From the NCBI RefSeq assembly GCF_052857255.1, contig NC_135505.1, positions 48,731,507 through 48,795,506 on the forward strand: a stretch of DNA of 64,000 nt. Reading direction: 5' to 3'. The position numbers were made by a program, and so were the translations under genes. Every line of letters starts with the position of its first letter. The first letter of the stretch is position 1. Shown here piece by piece: positions 10,954 through 20,231 of this stretch. This stretch comes from Amblyomma americanum. Taxonomy: Eukaryota > Arthropoda > Arachnida > Ixodida > Ixodidae. The notes under the pieces are model-generated. The model did not search any database and had not been told where the DNA came from. It saw only the letters and a list, made by a program, of their open reading frames with translations.

Positions 10954-11316
10954 GGAACGCACACTCCTCCGCCTTTACACCAAAACGCTGCTGTGCCCGG
11001 CAGTTTTAAAACACTTTGATCCTGCCTGTACAGGAGAATGCCCACACTGTGCGGAGAAGTCTTCGGACATCTTTCACATAGTGTGGGCATGCCAGTCAAC
11101 CCCGAACCTCGCCCCCAAACCCAACCCCACCCGGGAGGACTGGGAGGCAGCCCTGCTCGGCTGCTCGGACCTGGCAAGCCAGAAGGCCCTGGTCCACCGA
11201 GCCCGAGTCGCGGCGGTCGCCAATGGGCTCCTGTAAGGAGGAGCCCACCTAGAGGTTGCGAGAGGTTGCTCCGGCTACCTCAAGCTTCCTCCCTGAAATA
11301 AAGTTTTTCACACACA
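10939..11316 (+). mobile_element. 5'-truncated I-clade LINE, 3' end
   Basis: The insert is flanked by CAAGCAGG (10931-10938 and 11317-11324), an 8-bp TSD. It encodes the last 95 or so residues of ORF2: VEERTLLRLYTKTLL, then a Cys/His zinc-binding tail C-x2-C-x7-H-x4-C (CPHCAEKSSDIFHIVWAC), then EDWEAALL to a stop at 11236. The 3' end has AATAAAG at 11298 and a CACACACA tail. It interrupts the N-terminal linker of the P-like transposase. Confidence 0.9.
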
Positions 11317-11324
11317 CAAGCAGG

Positions 11325-11608
11325 GAAAGTGCCAACTTAAGTAAACCATCAATTTTTTCTTCATGCTTAGACAACAATTTTCCGTGAAACGACTCTACAG
11401 CATCCAGCAGACCTATCAGGCAATGGATATCATGTACTGTGTGAGGGATGGTATCTATGCCATCAATTGTAGTCAGCTGCACATTTCGGTAATGAACTTT
11501 CACCGTGAGGTTCTCTAAGACCGTGACTGACGACAAAACACGAGGGACGTCATCAACAGCAAGATTGAGAAAAAGGACGTATAGGCAGGTCGAGAAATAA
11601 CATTCCAA
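11325..11608 (-). pseudogene. P-like transposase, linker after the THAP domain
   Basis: The frame contains a leucine-rich helical stretch (LLDAVESFHGKLLSKHEEK) and runs up to the LINE insertion point. It joins the THAP exon 2 frame through a frameshift around 11570-11590, where FWNVISRP in one frame is followed by LFLNLAVDDVPR in the other. In P-like transposases the THAP domain is followed by a helical oligomerisation region, which fits. Confidence 0.65.
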
Positions 11609-11943
11609 AAATCAGAAAGCTTGATTTGAGGAAGGCACTCCAGTAGAACTTGGAAAGTGTCAATCTTCTTCTTTGCTTCTTCCTCCTCGTGTGTCTGGAG
11701 TGACATGGCGATGGCATCTCGTAAAGAAGCTGCTTCAAGACGCATTCTCTTTTCAGTCGGTGCTTCTCGGGACGTAGTGGCGGGCGCAGAAAGGTACGCG
11801 GGACAGTTCGGGAATACACTGGTAATGGCGTCGGAGCTGAGACGAGCGATCTTCAATTTTGCCTCGACGACTTTGCCCGTTTTTGAGTCCACATACTTAG
11901 AAGAAGTCCGAATGTCTGATTTTTTAAAGTGCCGCTCGCAGAC
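11515..11943 (-). pseudogene. P-like transposase, exon 2 with second half of THAP zinc finger
   Basis: The exon opens right after the splice acceptor TTTGCAG with VCERHF, the Cys-x2-His half of a C2CH THAP finger, and continues to DAITSVFPNCP, the THAP C-terminal box. A Lys/Glu-rich helical segment follows. The acceptor has a pyrimidine-rich upstream tract. Exon 1 (12132-12287) supplies the first Cys pair. THAP domains bind DNA at transposon ends. The frame is lost near 11580. Confidence 0.8.
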
Positions 11944-12131
11944 CTGCAAAGCCCAGCGAAGATAAGGTTAGCATATTTAAGATGATTAATTCCATGGGTG
12001 CAATAACAATTAGCGAAGTGAAATATTTCAAATTTAGAATATTTCAAGCTCGCCCACTAGGCCATGTTGTAGCGCATTATGTACACACAGCTATGTCGCG
12101 GAATAAATATCACGCTTTTTCGACTCGCCAC
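11944..12131 (-). other. Intron inside the THAP domain
   Basis: On the minus strand the donor TCA|GTGGCG and acceptor TTTGCAG|GTC bracket 188 bp. Removing it brings PGKRS next to VCERHF in phase 0, the expected THAP spacing. The donor is weak compared with the GTRAGT consensus. Confidence 0.65.
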
Positions 12132-12287
12132 TGAGCGCTTTCCGGGTTCGAAATCAGCACGTGGAATGGCTTTCAACCATTGCCTCCTTCTGTCAGCATC
12201 AGCTGGGAAAGTGAAGACGCGCACAGTCTTTTCTCCATCGTAATTCCCGCGGCAGCCGGGAACACAACTGTCCTGGCATTTTAACAA
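12132..12287 (-). pseudogene. P-like transposase, exon 1 with first half of THAP zinc finger
   Basis: CVPGCRGNYDGEK gives the first Cys pair, followed by VFTFPADADRRRQWLKAIPR with the invariant tryptophan, then PGKRS up to the donor. No ATG is in frame; an ATG lies 13 nt upstream of the first cysteine codon but is one base out of register, so the start is probably frameshifted. The residues after PGKRS in the open frame are intronic. Confidence 0.75.
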
Positions 12288-12715
12288 ATGGCTCAGGAAC
12301 TGTCACACGCGCACAGCACTTTCACAGACGTTTCCCAGGATTGCACTTCGAGTATTCACAGCCCGCAAGGAAGCTTCAGCAAATGACACAGAAAGAAAGA
12401 ACGGCGGAGGAACAGCATGTAACACACGACACGTGCAGCACATGTTCAAACACGACGGTAGTGATGTTTACAGCAATCTCGATGTCTCCTTTCAAATGAT
12501 TGCTTTCAACAATTTACTAAAAAAAACTGCACAAAGTAAGCTTTTAAATGATTGAACAGTTTCCAGAAATGCGAACGAAGATTGCTACATTGAACCAGAT
12601 ATCTTTTATCTCTTTTAAAACGGTGAAATTCATTATATTCAATTTGCTATACGCAAATACGCCTCGGAGCACTCCGCACTTCAACAATTTGAAAAGCGCG
12701 GGAGGAGAACGGCGG
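12288..12715. other. 5' flank of the P-like transposase, no gene
   Basis: Upstream of the THAP exon and before the LINE insertion. It presumably holds the transposase promoter, but no clear TATA box or other signal is visible. Confidence 0.4.
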
Positions 12716-12721
12716 CAGCGG

Positions 12722-13144
12722 CCGCCAGGAGGTGCTGCTGCAGCGGTCGGCGAACACCTTGTGGTCATCAATGCTGGTCTCAATGATGTACTGCAGGGGA
12801 GGAGCCAGAATCTTGAGACGCAGTTGGAGGTGGGGATGCGTAGGCTTAGAGAGGCCTCTGAGAGTGTGCATGTGACCATATGCACAATCTCAGAGGTCCA
12901 GAGGCAGGCTCGCGAAACGGAAAGGAGGGTCGTGGAGACTAATCGGGTAATTAGGCTATTGAGTCGACGACTAAGATACGAGGTGATGGAGGTGAACAGG
13001 GAAGTGTACGAGGTTAGGCCCCACCCTTTTGCACAGGATGGCATCCACTACGGTGGTGCCGCTGGCAAGAAGGTGGGTAGTAGGATAGGTCGCCAGGCAA
13101 CAGCTTTTTTGGGGGGACCCAGAGCTCTGAAGGAACCAGTGTAG
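12722..13144 (+). pseudogene. LINE ORF1 remnant with SGNH/GDSL-hydrolase-like domain
   Basis: The frame contains VVINAGLNDVLQG, the asparagine block of SGNH esterases, then a helical stretch VQRQARETERRVVETNR, and HPFAQDGIHYGGAAGKKVG, which carries the Asp-x2-His block (DGIH). The nucleophile serine region would lie upstream and is lost in the 5' truncation. ORF1 esterase domains are known in CR1-type LINEs. The first 57 or so codons of the open frame (12548-12720) are P-like flank, not LINE. Confidence 0.75.
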
Positions 13145-13242
13145 AGACGGAAGAATTAAGATCAAACTGACAATGGAACCATAGGGGAAGAAAGAGACGC
13201 AAGCGCCAGGGCCAATTTAATTCAGATATAGGTTTCATTAAC

Positions 13243-14022
13243 ATGCAAGGTGGCAGGAATAGACTGAAATGGGAGGAAATAGAAGAACAGTTAAGACAGG
13301 AGGAATTAATGGTATATGGTTTAGCGGAAACACATCTTAGAGACATGGAGCAACCACCCTGTAACCCAGACTACGCATGGGAATATTGCAATAGAACAGA
13401 GGGCAGCAGAAAGGGAGGTGGAATTGGGGCATTCATTCATAAAAGTATGAATTTTCAAAGGGTTAGACTGGGATGCAGGGAACATTTATGGCTAAAAGGA
13501 GCAGTGGCAGGCAAGCTAACACTCCTTGGCTTTGTATACCTGTGGACAGGGGTCAATGCCAAAGAGGAAAATAGGAAAATGTTAGAATGTATTGCAAGCG
13601 ACATTGATGAGCTAGGAGGACAGGGCGAGATAATTATATTAGGTGACATGAATGCACACATAGAAGACCTGGATGGGTACACGGATTCGACAGGAAGCAT
13701 GCTGCAGGACATGTGTGACAGGCATGATTTAGTTGTATGCAACAGCACCGAGAAGTGTAAAGGGCTCATAACATGGGAGGCGGGGAGTCTGCACTCGACG
13801 ATAGATTATGCACTAATGTCACAGAGGATGTATAACAGATTAGGGGTAATGAGCATAGATGAAGATGGTTCCAGAAGTCTAGGTAGTGACCACAAGCGTA
13901 TCAAGTTGAGCTTCAGAAGAAAAAGCAATGTAGGACTGAAGCAAGATGAACAATCAGGGGGAAATTTTTACTCAGAAAAGCAATTGGAAGTAGCAGCCAA
14001 AAGAATCGAGAATAATTTTTGA
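13243..14022 (+). pseudogene. LINE ORF2, apurinic endonuclease domain
   Basis: An EEP-family endonuclease that nicks target DNA: NMQGGRNRLKWEEIE at the start, LMVYGLAETHL with the catalytic glutamate, IIILGDMNAHIEDLDGY (Asp-x-Asn) and GSDHKRIKLS with the terminal Asp-His. A frameshift at about 14015-14022 and an in-frame stop at 14171-14173 separate it from the RT, so ORF2 is not translatable as one protein. Confidence 0.85.
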
Positions 14023-14275
14023 GGATAGTGAAACAGAATGGACTTATACCAAATTAACTCGATTACTGGAGCTAGAGCTAGCTCAGGTGCGAGTAAAGCA
14101 AAAGGGTAAAAGATGCAAACCCAAGAGTTGGTGGGATGAGGAGGTCAAGAGGGCAATAGAAAAGCGCAAGTAAGCATCCAGAGAACACAGATATTCCAAG
14201 AAGAGGGGGGAACCAAAACCCGAAGTAGACAGAAAATGGGATACTTTCATAAAGTGTAGAAGGGACGCATCCTAT

Positions 14276-16432
14276 TTGATTAATGAGAAAATTAGAAGAA
14301 AGGGTGCCCAATGGATGTCAAAAGTAAATAAAAAGGATAGAAAAGCAGCCCAAAAATTCTGGAAACATCTAAATGCAATGAGTAATAAAACTAGGCTAGA
14401 ACAAAGGTTTATTGTTACAGATGAGGGTATTCGACTAGAAGGGGATGAAGCAATAAAACACATAGGAACAAGGATGACGGAAAAATTTTCAGCAAAGCAC
14501 GTGGTACATAATTTATCGAAGGAGGATAGACCGGTTACAGCAATAGCTTCACTTGAGCAAGGAGAGTGGGAAAGGGCAGAGAAGAAGGTTCCTAGTGGCA
14601 CATCAACACGACCAGATGGTATCCCGATTATGTTGATAAAGAAGTTAGGACCAAAATCCAAGCAAACATTAATACAGGTAGTGAACAAAATGATAGTGGA
14701 TGAGAAAGTCCCCGATGAATGGCGATTAAGTAGAATGAACATGATATATAAGGGAAAGGGGGACAAAGCAGACGTAAGTAACTATCGCCCCATAACAGTG
14801 ACATCTGTGGTTTACAGGGTGGTGATGCAAATTATAAAGGATAGACTGCAGGCTTGGGTGGAGAACGAGGGGGTGTTAGGGGAACTGCAGAATGGGTTCC
14901 GGAAACAAAGGAGGTTGGAGGACAATCTATTTTCATTGACACAGTGTATAGAAATTGCGGAAAAGGAACATAGGCCCTTATTGCTAGCATTTCTGGATAT
15001 TAGGGGAGCCTATGACAACGTTACTCAGGAGCATTTGTGGGACATATTAGGCACATTGGATCCACTGGAAAATGGAGTAATTAATCTTTTAAAAGATATA
15101 TATAGAGGTAAAGGAGTGCTCATAAAATGGGAAAAAAATGTATCAGGGCCTGTAGAGATACAGCGGGGGCTTACACAAGGATGTCCTCTGTCCCCTTTGT
15201 TGTTCATGTTGTACCTGCAAGGTTTGGAAGCCAAGCTAGAGGGGAGCGGACTAGGCTTCAACCTATCTTTTTTCAAGCAAGGGGAATTGATTAAACAGAC
15301 ATTACCGGGACTTATATACGCGGACGATATAGTGATAATGGCTGACAACAAGGAAGACCTGCAGAAGTTGTTAGACATATGCAGTACAGAGGGAGATAGA
15401 TTAGGCTTCAAGTATAGTAAGGAAAAATCTGCAGTCATGATATTTAATGAAGAGGGCGGCGAGCATAGAATACAGGAGTTCGTGCTAAAAGTAGTGAATG
15501 AGTACAAGTATCTTGGGGTGTGGATAAATAACAGTGTTGAGTATCTGACAGAGCATGAAAAATATGCAATGAATAAAGCTAGTAGGAATGCAGCTGTCAT
15601 GAAAAATAGGGCACTGTGGAATTACAATAGGTATGAGGTGGTAAGAGGGATCTGGAAAGGGGTGATGGTCCCTAGCCTGACCTTCGGGAATGCGGTCCTG
15701 TGTATGAGGCCAGATGTTCAAGCAAGGCTGGAAATTAGGCAACGGGGAGTAGGGAGGTTAGCTTTGGGAGCACATGGCAATACACCAAATCAGGGGGTAC
15801 AGGGGGATATGGGATGGGCGTCTTTCGAGAGCAGAGAGGCTAGCAGTAAGATAGCATTTGAGGAACGATTGAGAAGGATGGAGGAAAAGCGGTGGGCTAG
15901 GAAAGTTTTCAGATACCTGTATATAAAGAATGTTGACACGAAATGGAGAAAGCGAACTAGAAAATTGACAAGCAAATATCTGGACAGCAGTAAGGGGGCA
16001 AATCAGCATTTATCGGTTAAGAAAAAGGTTAAAGGAACAGAGAGAGCTTTGTGGAAAACAGGGATGCTGACAAAATCGGCACTGGAAACATACCGGACCT
16101 TTAAACAGGAAATTGTCAAAGAAAATATCTATGATAATTGTAGGGGAAGTTCTTTGTTGTTTGAGGCCAGGACTGGAGTTTTGCGGACTAAGACGTATAG
16201 AGTCAGGTACCAGGAGATAGACACTTTGTGCATTGCGTGCGGAGAGGAGGAGGAAACGGCTGAACACTTGATACTTTTCTGTAAAGGGCTTCACCCTACA
16301 GTGGAAGGCAGCGGGGCTTACTTACCCAAGGCATTGGGGTTTAGGGATAGTGAAGGGAAAGTGGATTTTAAGAGGTTAGAAGTAACCAAGCGAAGGTTAT
16401 CTGATTGGTGGCTAAAAGCAAGACAGGAGTAA
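14276..16432 (+). pseudogene. LINE ORF2, reverse transcriptase and C-terminal zinc tail
   Basis: The 718-codon frame holds the RT core: NGFRKQRRLEDNLF, LLAFLDIRGAYDNV (first catalytic Asp), GLTQGCPLSPLLFMLYL and LIYADDIVIMAD (YADD catalytic pair). A CIACGEEEETAEHLILFC zinc-binding motif follows near the C-terminus. The stop lies 75 bp before the CATC tail. The RT itself is intact over its length, so the copy is not old, but the endonuclease is out of frame with it. Confidence 0.9.
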
Positions 16433-16522
16433 AATTCCACAAGACATGGCTAGGTGGCTTGAGCCACCGCCTGATGTAAAGGGTTCAGCCGTATCCATCC
16501 ATCCATCCAGCGGTGTCTGCTC

Positions 16523-16586
16523 CCGTGTCGTAGTGCGGTGACGTCACGCGTCGGAGGAGAAATCGTGGAGAGGCCTTAAAAGTCCT
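16523..16586 (-). repeat. Subterminal inverted repeat of the P-like element, right copy
   Basis: TGCGGTGACGTCACGC and GTGGAGAGGCCTTAAAA match 8136-8200 in inverted orientation. It ends at the palindrome insertion (GGGCCC at 16587). Confidence 0.75.
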
Positions 16587-16592
16587 GGGCCC

Positions 16593-16836
16593 GTCGTCTG
16601 CTAGGCTGTTCCTTCTAAGGACGACACCCCACATTATCGCACTTGAGACGAATAGACAGCGTGAGTAGGCGAATGGTTTTGCTCGCATTTTAAATTTCGA
16701 AGATCAGCGTCGTAGCAACCAAGAAAGGAAATAAAATATAAAGATAGACAGAACACGATCAATTGCGCGAGAAACCGAAGAACATGGTTCGTTCGTTTGT
16801 TACGTGCTGACGTAAACGCTTTTTTCATGTCTAGAA
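16593..16836 (+). repeat. Palindrome left arm / long TIR
   Basis: Inverted match to 18553-18790, well over 90% by eye. Contains GTCGTCTGCTAGGCT at its outer edge. Confidence 0.85.
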
Positions 16837-17040
16837 AAAAAAATTGGCAGTTGTCAACACACTGTGTTATTTAGGCTTCAGCGCGGCGGTGCAGCTGTAA
16901 GACAGCTGTGAGACTTCAGTGAAGCTGCTCTACAGGCCGTGCTCGCGGGAGCTTCTACTGGGAGCTGCTACCAGAATGCCACCTCGTATACCTTAAACGA
17001 AGAGAGTTTGAATTATAGGGATGTCAATAGGAAGCTCATC

Positions 17041-17480
17041 TCAGAAAAGAAATAGCTGAAGCAAGTGGAGTGGCTCCAACTTCTGTGGGTAGATTAATAC
17101 GTGCCTACCGTGACGAAGAAAGGATTGGAGATGCTTCTCGCTGTCTTGCCAGAAAAACAAGCGAAGCAGAAGACTTGCAGATTGATGCCTGCGATAGTGA
17201 CAACCCCGTTCATCACAGCGGGGGAAATAAGGGCTGCCCTCGTCCTTAATGTGTCACAAGAATTAATTAGGCAAAAGCTAAGGGAAGCAGGAATCAGAAA
17301 CAGGACAGCTGCGCTGACGCCCCTAGTTTCCGACAGTGCCAGGGCAAAAAGGCTAGCCTTTGCTCAAGAGCATCTCCAATGGCCCGCCGACGATTGGCGA
17401 AACGTTGCGTTTACAGATGAGAGCACCTTCTGCACTCAGTGGGGCCAGAAACAGAAAGTATACCGGCCAGCAGCAAAAAG
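17041..17480 (+). pseudogene. Tc1/mariner transposase, exon 1 (element A)
   Basis: Starts with a helix-turn-helix (IAEASGVAPTSVGRLIRAYR, one frame), shifts frame near 17195, then GEIRAALVLNVSQELIRQKL, LREAGIRNRTA, and AFTDESTF carrying the first catalytic aspartate. The exon ends PAAKR at a GTAAAT donor. This is the N-terminal DNA-binding and start of the DDE domain. The frameshift makes it non-functional. Confidence 0.8.
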
Positions 17481-17588
17481 GTAAATCAAAAACTTTTGTC
17501 TTTTGTCTCGTGGCTTGTTTTATATACACGATATTACTATTTTGCTACCCGCTGTCATTAATTTGCATGAAATGCTGCTTTTTTAAAG
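17481..17588 (+). other. Intron in the Tc1 transposase (element A)
   Basis: Donor AAAAG|GTAAAT and acceptor TTTTTTAAAG|GTATGA bracket 108 bp. Splicing restores Lys-Arg-Tyr-Asp-Pro in phase 2. The same position and phase is interrupted in element B (61071 to 60754). Confidence 0.75.
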
Positions 17589-18105
17589 GTATGATCCCGT
17601 TACGTCCACGACGTCAAGGCAAGTGGCCGAACATCTGGGACGGGGGATGGGGTCATCACGAAGGATGGCCTCGGTCCTCTAGCTTCACCGCATTGATGGT
17701 CGGCTGTGCTCCACAACATTTATTGGCATCACTGACCACCAGCTACCTGCTCACGTGCTGGATGGACCCTACAAAGATGGAGATTTCCTGCTACAGCATG
17801 GTCTTTCACCGATCCATACGGCGCACGTAGTGACCGCGCACCTCGAGAACCTTGGAGTGATGACGCCATATTGTCTGCGCAAGGGCGCAGATATGAACGT
17901 TATTGAAAATGTTTTGGGCATTTTAAGAGCCAGCATGTCAAAAATGGCCCTCTATACCACTACTCCGGATGAGTTGTGGGAGGCCACCAGCAGACAGTGG
18001 GAAGAGCTGAAGGCCGACAGCCACCTTGCGCCGGCACTCTACGACTCCCTGCCACGACGCATGTCTGCCGTGGTCGGGAATGACGGTGACTTCAGCCGCT
18101 ACTGA
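17589..18105 (+). pseudogene. Tc1/mariner transposase, exon 2 (element A)
   Basis: After YDP the frame changes at least twice; from 17755 it is open to the stop: LDGPYKDGDFLLQHGLSPIHT, GADMNVIENVLGIL with the third acidic residue (IEN), and DSLPRRMSAVVGN-Y at the end. The second catalytic aspartate, normally in a QDNxPIHT-type motif, is replaced in QHGLSPIHT, so catalysis would be lost even without the frameshifts. No intron at the second site used by element B. Confidence 0.8.
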
Positions 18106-18552
18106 ACGACCTGTGTGCGCCCATTATTGGTCACACCTTTTTTTTTTCTCTTAGCATTTCAGCAAGAATGAAGCGTAGAGAAAAAAGGTTTACGACCTCA
18201 ATTTTTGTCGTTTCACTAAGATGCAGGCAAAGTGCTGCAATATATATTTAAGACTAACACATAATATTTCATACGATCCTCACAAATAATGCGCGAGACA
18301 GGCCGAGTTTTTAGCAGCTTCCCTTTGCGATGACATCCCATTTTGTTTGTCTTTCCCCTTGAGGTATACGAGAGGGGGGGGGGGGGGGCATTTCGACAAC
18401 TGTCGCAAACTGCCGTGAACAAGTCATGCAGAGCAGCATGACTGAAGTTTCACAGCGGTCTTATAGCTTCACAATTTCTTTCTTTATGGCTTCACCTCCG
18501 CTCGGAAACATAAAGAACGCAGTGTGTTGACAACTGTCCTTCTTTTTTCTAG

Positions 18553-18790
18553 ACATGAAAAAAGCATTTACGTCAGCAGGGAACAAACGAACTAACCATG
18601 TTCTTTGGTTTTTCGCGTGATTGATCGTGTTCTGTCTATCTTTTTATTTTATTTCCTTGCTTGGCTGCTACGACGCTGATCTTCGAATTTAAAATGCGAG
18701 CAAAACCATTCGCCTACTCACGCTACCTATTCGTCTCAAGTGCGATAATGTGGGGTGACGTCGTTAAAAAGGAAAAGCCTAGCAGACGAC
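18553..18790 (-). repeat. Palindrome right arm / long TIR
   Basis: Inverted match to 16593-16836. Confidence 0.85.
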
Positions 18791-18827
18791 GGGCCCAGCT
18801 GAGCCAGCTTTGCCCGCATGCGCTTAG

Positions 18828-18916
18828 CCTCAGACTGTTTCCAGCCTCACCCCGTCATACGGCGCTCACGCACGGAAAAGTCGCCGCTCGCGCACGCCAG
18901 TTAAAATTTGGGCACT
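18828..18916 (-). repeat. Right terminal inverted repeat of the P-like element
   Basis: Reverse complement of 7926-8012. Followed by TGTAC at 18917-18921. Confidence 0.85.
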
Positions 18917-19235
18917 TGTACCTGCTCGGCGTGGCGTTTAACATGGAGACTACAGTCATTCAACAAAGCAAGCATTGCTCTACACTGGTCAGCATGTGGC
19001 GTTCCCGCAGAATGACCTCGCTGAGGCTGGTCATCTATGATACCTATAGTCGACGACAGCTCACGGAACTACAACCAATCTGTGGACCAGTCAGTATAAA
19101 TCCATTGACGTGACAAGTGACGCGTTCCGTTTCCAGGAGTTGGACAATTAGCTTGTCCAACTCCACTTTGACGGCGTCCTGAAGTGGTAGTGGCAGATGT
19201 CTGGGTACGCTTAAACGACCATGGACGCCTACTAT
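18917..19235 (-). pseudogene. Ty3/gypsy reverse transcriptase, upstream half of a split domain
   Basis: On the minus strand LPLPLQDAVKVELDKLIVQLL matches the conserved lead into gypsy RT (proline-leucine, then ELDRL), followed in shifted frames by HVNGFI, ILRERHMLTSVEQ and VVSMLNAT, the block that normally reads FSxLDAxSG. Several frameshifts are present. The remainder of the same domain is at 7765-7925. Confidence 0.7.
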
Positions 19236-19250
19236 TAGTTCCCTGTTTTC

Positions 19251-20230
19251 TTCTTTCAAGTGATGCTATAGACATATAATGCATGGTTCACAGCGTATTA
19301 TTCGCCTACTACCACTAAATAATTTATAATTGAATTTCTTCTTCATGCTGTTTCGCTTTCACCAGCTGAACGTTGGCTGTGACGCGTTCGGAGTGCCTAA
19401 GTCACGTAAGGCACGAAACAGAACGGCAATGGAACCACTGATACGTGGTTTGCTATCATTTCGGCTCATGAAGCAGACTAGCCTAAGTGTTGTGGTGATC
19501 ACTGCGCATAAAAAAAATTATGTATGCACAGAAACATATCTGCCATCTTAATACAAAGTATACTCGTCTTACACGCCGCTTTATAGACAAGATAAACACA
19601 AAAAGCCGGTATTCAGTAGATGTGGCAGATTGGGAAAAAATGCATTTGCAGGGCGCATAAACACCGCGCGCGTCTGGTGTTTGAGCTTGCCCTGTAAGGA
19701 AGCTGTATTTAAGAGTCCAGTCTCCTGCAATTGACCTCTTTTTATTTAGTGATCTGAACAAGTCATTAATTTCTTTACGCACACTTGTACCGCAGAAGTA
19801 ATCAGTGCGAACAGTTACCAAAACACACTTACACCTAAAACGAATAACTAATAAAAAGGCGCTCTGCCAGCTGTCTGTGCCGCCTCGTGCCCACGCCTTT
19901 CGGGCCTGCCAGTGGCTTTGAAATTCAGTGCGTTGTATGCTTGGTCACGTAGCAGGAGGAAGCTCCACCCCTAGTGGAATTTTCTGAGAACTTTCTGTGG
20001 TGTGAAGTGAAAGCAACTCGTGCAAAGGTCGCGACCCACTGTGGAAGGTTGAAATGACGACGTTTCGTGACTGCTAATCTTCTAAAGCACTATAACAGTA
20101 CTTTGGTCACCTGGATGTTTTCTTGCGAGCCTTTTTCATTCCTCCATGGATCTACTCAACTACTGAGTTTAAAGCACAGTGGTTTAAAGCAAACTGTTAC
20201 GAAGCCATCGACTACTGTGACCTCGCGACT
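19251..20230. other. No gene recognised
   Basis: Open frames here show no motif I recognise. They may be upstream parts of the split gypsy element, but nothing supports that. Confidence 0.4.
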
Positions 20231-20231
20231 T

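Larger units (their letters stand above)
12722..16507 (+). mobile_element. CR1/L2-like LINE, 5'-truncated, with (CATC)n tail
   Basis: Order: remnant of ORF1 with a hydrolase-like domain, AP endonuclease, reverse transcriptase, a Cys/His tail, then a 3' end of TATCCATCCATCCATCC. CAGCGG occurs at 12716-12721 and 16508-16513 and could be a short TSD. It sits inside the P-like element, whose right subterminal repeat resumes at 16523. The clade is assigned by architecture and is not certain. Confidence 0.8.
16587..18796 (+). mobile_element. Long palindromic element carrying a Tc1/mariner transposon
   Basis: Left arm 16593-16836 and right arm 18553-18790 are inverted copies over about 240 bp, sharing for example GACGTAAA-CTTTTTTCATGTC toward the centre. 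GGGCCC occurs at both outer edges (16587-16592, 18791-18796) and may be a 6-bp TSD. The arms meet at CATGTC-TA / TA-GACATG, so a Tc1-type element may have inserted into the central TA of a near-perfect palindrome. Alternatively the arms are simply the long TIRs of one Tc1 element. Confidence 0.75.
7926..18916 (-). mobile_element. Composite THAP/P-element-like DNA transposon with nested insertions
   Basis: Both ends carry a long imperfect inverted repeat. The left end starts AGGCGCCCAAATATTTAACT; the right end, reversed, starts AGTGCCCAAATTTTAACT; then both share CGAGCGGCGACTTTTCCGTG and GCTGGAAACAGTC. A second shared inverted block lies at 8136-8200 and 16523-16586. Both sides are flanked by TGTAC (7921-7925, 18917-18921), a 5-bp candidate TSD. 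The cargo is a THAP-domain transposase gene on the minus strand (12287 to 8688). The element lies inside a gypsy RT and itself contains two LINEs and a palindrome with a Tc1 element. P-like elements usually make 8-bp duplications as I recall, so the 5-bp repeat is a caveat. Confidence 0.75.

Noticed and set aside
12548..12720. Start of the 198-codon plus-strand frame as LINE ORF1 N-terminus
   Set aside because: The LINE begins at about 12722; the first codons are flank of the P-like element and only happen to be in frame.
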